Source of the DNA: Misgurnus anguillicaudatus
Lineage: Eukaryota; Chordata; Actinopteri; Cypriniformes; Cobitidae
Length of the DNA stretch: 64,000 nucleotides
Direction: 5' to 3'
Assembly: GCF_027580225.2 (NCBI RefSeq)
Contig: NC_073358.2
Span: 47,206,001 to 47,270,000 of the forward strand
Below, one piece after another: positions 59,101 to 64,000 of this stretch; position 1 is the stretch's first letter, and the number at the start of each line of letters is the position of its first letter. The position numbers and the translations under genes were made by a program. The notes below the pieces were generated by a model. The model did not search any database and was not told the origin of the DNA. It saw only the letters and a program-made list of their open reading frames with translations.

Positions 59101-62100
59101 GCATGAGAAGAAACACGACAAAGATTTGCATGTGAAAAGTGCACGTCTAAAGAAGAGATACAGAGCTACTTCAAACTATAACCGTCACATTAATAATCTG
59201 ATTTCTATTAAATAGTATTAAGTCTGACTGCATGTTTATAGATATATTCATAGATATAGAATAATGAGAGACAAATATAATGCCTAGAGTAAAGCACCAT
59301 CTTTGTAAAACTGCTTTTAAAAAAAACATGGTTAAGTACTAACTCTGGGATTTTAAGTATTTCTATGAGTTACCCCAAAAGCTAATAAATGCATGGCAAA
59401 AACACAACTGTTACAACACTGCTTATTCAATGTACAATAAACAGATAATAATAATACTAATGTTACTAAATTCTGAACAAAAAATGTAATTCAAAATAGT
59501 CTTGTATCGTAATGCGTATCGGGATATTGTTGGCGATACACAGCCCTAGCGTACACACCAACCGCGAATTCAACGATTTGCACAAGTAGATTACATACCA
59601 AGTCAAAACAAATATGCAAATAGGCGTAGACTCACGGGGGTAATGCGAATGACACAAATTGGGTGGCGCCATTGCCGCAAAAAAAGTTATTTCGACGACT
59701 GCGTCACAGCAATGCGACTGAATCAGTAAGGCTGCCGGCTTACAATGTGACCTCATGCTGCGTTCAGACCAGCCGCGGTAGAGACGTCAAGCATGAGTGA
59801 TTTCAATGTTAAGTCAATGTTAAGACGCGTTGACATGCGTCTGGAGGTCTCGTGGCGCGAATAAGGTGTTTAGCGTGGCAAATTTGAACTTTGGCGGAAA
59901 AACACACCGCGTTAACCAATCAAAAGCTTGCTCTAGTAGTGACGTGATTACAGGAAGCGAGCGGGGTCGCAGAAGCCCCTCCCATGACGCGAATTTCCGC
60001 GTTAATGTCTCGATGACTAGAATTTCACGCGCGAATGAAGCGAGTAAACTCAAAATGTTTAAGCGGCAAACTAGATGCGGTAGACTCGAACTGAACACCT
60101 CAAATGCGGCTGGTGTGAACCCACGGTCAACATGCTGGGAAGGAAATAAAACCAATGGATCCTTCACAGCGTAGGCTATCCCGAGATTTATTGCGCACCT
60201 GTTACGGCTGAGTATTAAAGGCTGAATATTTTAAAATAAACATTTAAAACCTTTGATAAATAAAAGTGAAAAAGTTTCTTGTCATTGTTTTAGTATTATG
60301 CGGTGTGTTTTGTATTAATTTTATTCTGTATATGTTGCGTATATTTCTAAGGTTGATTAATTGGATATACTATTGGTTAGTTTAATCTACATCAATGCGT
60401 TATATTTTCTAAAATAAATGAATATTTTTCTGGTTCCATATAAATTAATATTTTCTGGTTCCATTTTTTTAATTTGTCAGAAATATCTCCGCTGTGTCCC
60501 GTTGACAGGCGTGGTGGGCGCGTATAGCAGGTGACGCAACTTATAGATCCTCCAAAGGTTAGACCGTCTCATTTCAGTTCTCTTCTCGAGGCCGTGACCT
60601 TCAAAAGAACGACTCCTCGCTTTCGAGGACACAACCTTCAAAGGATCCTTCGAATTAGGTCACAGCTTTTGAAAAACATAACCAAATTATTCCATGCAAT
60701 GGAGTTGCTGTGTGGTTGCTATGGAAACCTGGATATTGCTAGGCTCAGTTTAATGATCAGGAGCATTAAAGTTTCATTTCAATCATTAATTCACATTGAT
60801 TTCAATCTTTGACATGACTTTAGGCAGTCAATATTAAAGATATCAGCGTTGTATTTTCACAGAATGTTCTTTACATTATGTAGGATCACATTTATGTCTG
60901 CAGCACAGATGACATTATGCCCCGAAGGTTCGTTTAAATGAATGTACGCATGGATGTATGTTTATGCCGTTTTTGCTTTAGAAAGCACCACTAATAAAAT
61001 GGACGTTCTTTCAGAATGAAATCAGTTTAACCTAATTCACAAATACTCAGCAGTGCTCACACGAAAAACATCTGATTAATATCCACTTGTCCTGAAATGG
61101 GAAGGACGAGAGCTCTCACCTCTCCTGCTGTATGACGTGCTCCAGTCGGGGAATCATCTGGTTCTGAGAGAGCGGCCCGAACCGGAAGCGCGTACAGCGA
61201 GACTGCAGCGCAGGTATGATCTTAGACAGGTAGTTACCGATGAGACAGAAACGTGTGTTTTCTGTAAACTTCTCAATGACTGAGAGAGAGAGTGAGAGAG
61301 ATAGAGAGAATATAAGGTGTGCATCAAGAACTGCAAATAATGAACTAACCTTAACCCTAACACTATTAAAATGATAATAATGTAACACCAATTACATTAT
61401 GAAACAAAAAAAATACAAAAACTTATTAAATAAATAAAAATAAGGTTATGATAATACCCAGCCATAGTTCATACATTAGAGGGATAAAAGCTATTTAACA
61501 AACACCAAGAAAATGTGACCCTGTCTGTGAAAACCCAGCTAAAGTTATTTTTGTGATTTAGTGTTTTCTACACAAGATCATCCTACATAATGCAAAGAAC
61601 ACTGTGTGAAAATATAACCTTGACATCTTTAACTGTTTCTCTGCCATTGACAAGTTATCTCGTCAATTAAGAGAAAACATTTGCATAAAAAAAAAAAAAA
61701 CGTGTTCCTGATGAATTTTATGTTAATCTGCAATACTGCGATTTATGAAATTTATGAAAAAACTGATGCCAAAACGTTATTTACAAATTTTAAACTCCCT
61801 GTATGTTTTTGATAATCGTTCTGATCTCTAACAAAATTCCTTCACAAAAATGCAATTATTTCAACTTTTTGCGCCTAGTTTGCCGCTTGAACAGTTTGAG
61901 TTTACTCGCTTCATTCATGCGTAAAATTCTAGTAATCTAGTCAATTCTAGTGCGAAATTCACACGGAAATTCGCACCATGGGAGGGGCTTCCACTCACTT
62001 CCTGTAATCATGTTACTACTAGAGCAAGCTCCTGATTGATTAACGCTCCACGTTTTTTCGCCAGATGTCAAATTATTCAACTTGCGCGTTTGCACTGCAA

Positions 62101-64000
62101 TTCGCGCGACCTAGACGCTGAAATGAGGCGAAATCGTGTCTACCACGCCGCGCTAAACCCTTATGCTACGTACACACCAAACACGTAGCATCGCGTTACT
62201 CCCTGTAGATTACTCGCAGGATTTATCTTCGTGCCATGCGAATTTTTCGCTCAAGTTGAATATTTTCAACTTGGGCGAAGACGCGTTTGAGGCGAATAGC
62301 GCGTGTTTTCGCTGCAAACGTGCCGCCCATATCGCGTCATTCACATCGCCCCACGCCAGGACACATCTGATCGCGTCTTTGCATTGACTTTGTATGTAAT
62401 CTACTCTCGCAAATCGTTGAACTCGAATCTGGTGTGAAGCCACAGTTATTTGCGCCATTAGACCTCCAGAGGCGCATCAACGCGTCTTCATATTGACTTA
62501 ACATTGAAATCACTCGTGCTTGACGCCTCTACCGCGGCTGGTGTGAATGCAGCATAAGAGTTTATATATAGCCGTTCTTTCATTTGATATATTTGTATGA
62601 TAGGGGTGTAACGGTTCAAATTACTCACTGTTCGGTTCGTATCACGGTTTAAGGGTCACGGTTCGGTGCGTTTCGTTAAACTTTGGTTACAACAGGCTTC
62701 TTTACAAAAATTTAAACCCAAGCCGTTTTTAACTATTATACTATATGTAGCCTACCGGCTTTATAGTAACTTCAAAATGCACATAAAATAGCTTAGAACA
62801 CTGGGTTACTTTTTATATTTAATGCCACTATCTTCAGGTTTTTTCGCAAGAAGATCAGTTTGTTAACATTTAAACATGAAGGCAATGTGTGCTGTTTCTG
62901 TCTCACCTGTGATCGCGTGTAATCAAGAAAACCCTGCGATGACGGCGTAATAAGCGACTCTTCATATTAGATGTATTGCCTTGAGCATACGGCACTCACA
63001 AATTTTACATTTTTATCCACGTTTTCTTGAGCATCGCTGCTGCAGTAGACTTAAATGAAGCTGCCGGTGCCTCAATTAGCGTCTTTTCTCCTTGGCTTGC
63101 CGTGTTAAACGGTCCGTGCCACACACACACACAAACGCACACACCAACACGTGAGGAGGAACTGTGAGGTTGGCAACAGATTTGCATAGCATACTATGAG
63201 TTGATTGGATAGGTACTCTCACGTAAACACCACAGAGCTTATTCAGAACCATACATTAGCAGTTTTATGCGTTGTTTTTTAACCAAACTATATTAGAAAT
63301 GCGTGGTCGAATCAAACACGGTGCACCGTGGTGCACGTGTGTCCCGAACCGCGAGAGGATGACGGGACGATTCGATTATTTACCGAGAACCGTTACACCC
63401 CTATTGTATGATTGTATATTTTTAGAAAAAAAATTCCTGGAAGACATTTTGTGAAACTTTTGTGAAAATCTCAAAAAATGCTGGCGGGCAACTTAAAAAA
63501 AAAAAACTGCTGGCAGCAAATGAGTTAATACTGACTGAGTAGAGCCACGCCAAAGACTGAAATCAATGCGAAGTCAATGACTGAAATCAAACTTTGATGC
63601 TCCTGATCTCATCATTAGATTATCAGACTGAATTTTACAAACAGGGTCACATATAATCACACTACTCTCATAAATGTGTTATAGTGGACATTGAAATGGC
63701 AGAACCCAGTTCTTTGCCATAGGGCCATTTGGGACCCCAGCAGGGGAACTGATGTAGGGGCAGATGGTACCTCTCCTTAAAGCGTTCTGTGCATCCTGGG
63801 TCATAGCGTCCGCCTCATCCAGGATCACCAACTTAAAGCCCTTCTTAAAGCACACATTTGGTCAATGGGAAAACATGTTAGATGAAATCATACAACATAT
63901 AAGAACATAATGTGAAGAAAAAAGTGCATTGGACGAGCTGCTCTTCTTAAAAATGGTCCGCGTGCTGGCAAAGCTTAGGATCGGCCCCCTTACCACATCT
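56188..64000 (-). CDS. rfc5: Replication factor C subunit 5 (clamp loader, small subunit), C-terminal two thirds; 5' end outside window
   Basis: Exons in coding order: about 64000-63943 (runs off the window), 63771-63843, 61120-61279, 58555-58636, 58192-58321, 56878-56955, 56368-56422 and 56188-56284 (TAG at 56188-56190). The first seen residues are DVVRGPILSFASTRTIFK. Next come the Walker B/DEAD box KLVILDEADAMTQDAQNALR and sensor 1 with the SRC motif (ENTRFCLIGNYLSKIIPAL, QSRCTRFRFGPLS). The collar domain includes SGDMRRSLNILQ, TCTGHPLRSDIANILDW and GLALHDILTEVHLLIHR. About 242 of the usual 340 residues are present; Walker A must lie to the right. The protein helps load PCNA onto primed DNA in the nucleus. 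Two borders are uncertain. The junction near 63844-63943 has no GT donor (see findings). The exon ending at 56955 was placed by homology (C|AA ATT, after an ACAG acceptor); an upstream TTAG acceptor is also possible. Confidence 0.93.
57110..58007. mobile_element. AGGGACACTCC MITE with a nested element, in rfc5 intron
   Basis: TTAA at 57106-57109 and 58008-58011. The ends AGGGACACTCCACTTTTTTT and AAAAAAGGGGAGTGTCGCT are inverted. The 292-bp element at 57614-57905 splits it. Confidence 0.85.
57614..57905. mobile_element. 292-bp MITE with GGCCTCATGTATAAA ends and CCTGG duplication
   Basis: GGCCTCATGTATAAAACTGTG and TTTATACATAAGGCC are inverted; CCTGG is repeated on both sides (57609-57613 and 57906-57910). 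Removing element and one CCTGG restores the CCAGACCTGGAGATC seen in the sister copies as CCAGACCCGGAGATC. Confidence 0.88.
58897..59010. mobile_element. Dispersed left half of the satellite monomer
   Basis: GGGGTGTACACACCAAACACG, then TTACATACAAAGTCAATGTA, match the start of the 21453-25160 monomer. The right half is missing. Confidence 0.75.
59547..59690. mobile_element. Second dispersed left part of the satellite monomer
   Basis: GCGTACACACCAACCGCGAAT, GATTACATACCAAGTCAAA and AATGCGAATGACACAAATTG follow the monomer order and then stop. Confidence 0.7.
59757..60127. mobile_element. TGCTGCGTTCAGACCAGCC element, unsplit copy
   Basis: ATGCTGCGTTCAGACCAGCC, GCGGTAGAGACGTC at the left and CAAATGCGGCTGGTGTGAAC, CCACGG at the right. 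It is collinear with 50604-51012. Confidence 0.8.
61280..61310. repeat. (GA)n run next to rfc5 acceptor
   Basis: The GA run is a CT run on the gene's strand and directly forms the polypyrimidine tract of the acceptor at 61280. Confidence 0.8.
61866..62555. mobile_element. Reversed GTTCAGACC element split by a satellite monomer copy
   Basis: The right edge ACCGCGGCTGGTGTGAATGC, AGCAT and interior GGGAGGGGCTTCCACTC are the complement of the copy at 59757. The satellite-like unit interrupts it. Confidence 0.7.
62155..62445. mobile_element. Near full-length dispersed copy of the satellite monomer, reversed
   Basis: TACGTACACACCAAACACGT at the left and ACTCGAATCTGGTGTGAAG at the right enclose GACTTTGTATGTAATCTACT and the AGTTGAATATTTTCAACTTG core, all in reverse order relative to the array at 21.5-25.2 kb. 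Confidence 0.8.
62601..63403. mobile_element. 803-bp hAT element with TTGTATGA duplications
   Basis: TAGGGGTGTAACGGTTC and GAACCGTTACACCCCTA are inverted; exact 8-bp duplications TTGTATGA flank them (62593-62600 and 63404-63411). A TTCGGTTCGT subterminal pattern is present. No transposase frame. Confidence 0.92.

Larger units (their letters stand above)
61629..63527. mobile_element. Composite element in rfc5 intron with three nested insertions
   Basis: GCCATTGACAAGTTATCTCG at the left and GCTGGCAGCAAATGAGTTAA at the right resemble the degraded ends of the 39350-40832 element. Between them lie the reversed GTTCAGACC element (61866-62555), a satellite monomer inside it (62155-62445), and the hAT element at 62601. 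Confidence 0.5.

Noticed and set aside
60480..60812. Moderately GC-rich stretch with a 93-codon frame in rfc5 intron
   Set aside because: It resembles no rfc5 exon or known family; the CTTCAAAGGATCC-like phrases look like another decayed repeat, but I could not find its ends.

Overview
This is a vertebrate nuclear DNA window, almost certainly from a cyprinid-like teleost. The genes are split into short exons with GT-AG introns. The non-coding DNA is AT-rich and crowded with short non-autonomous DNA transposons (hAT-type with 8-bp target duplications and TTAA-flanked elements). A DANA-like tRNA SINE and CA, TA and GACA simple repeats are also present. There are no operons, plasmid genes or CRISPR arrays.

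Five protein-coding genes can be assembled exon by exon. (1) Positions 1339-8690, + strand: the C-terminal 255 residues of an AIFM3/AIFM4-type mitochondrial oxidoreductase; its 5' end lies left of the window. (2) Positions 36063-15687, - strand: a complete 12-exon gene for a 449-residue dynamin-superfamily (EHD/sarcalumenin-like) GTPase with two C-terminal membrane segments; I know no named function for it. (3) Positions 37489-46502, + strand: a complete 9-exon, 518-residue, four-Ig-domain membrane protein, vsig10. (4) Positions 48138-55810, + strand: a complete 8-exon, 395-residue WD40/SOCS-box protein, wsb2. (5) Positions 64000-56188, - strand: the C-terminal two thirds of rfc5, the clamp-loader subunit; its 5' end lies right of the window. 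For the three complete genes the exon lengths sum to an exact open frame.

Layout: the aifm and GTPase genes converge; the GTPase and vsig10 genes are head to head about 1.4 kb apart; vsig10 and wsb2 are in tandem; wsb2 and rfc5 converge with 377 bp between stop codons. The vsig10-wsb2-rfc5 order matches human 12q24.23, so this is an old linkage block. The five products belong to unrelated processes, so the neighbourhood says little about shared function.

Most of the length is repeats. The introns of the GTPase gene hold the two largest arrays: a 2.6-kb GACA/CA-rich array (17.1-19.7 kb) and a 3.7-kb satellite of about 300-bp monomers (21.45-25.16 kb). The monomer is itself an inverted-repeat transposon-like unit, and part of the array is organised as 602-bp dimers. 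At least eight hAT-type insertions with exact 8-bp target duplications can be delimited, plus several TTAA-flanked families and several nested insertions.

The points most worth a second look are the uncharacterised membrane GTPase, the mobile-element-derived higher-order satellite in its intron, and an rfc5 exon junction that lacks any GT or GC donor and is flanked by a 9-bp direct repeat.
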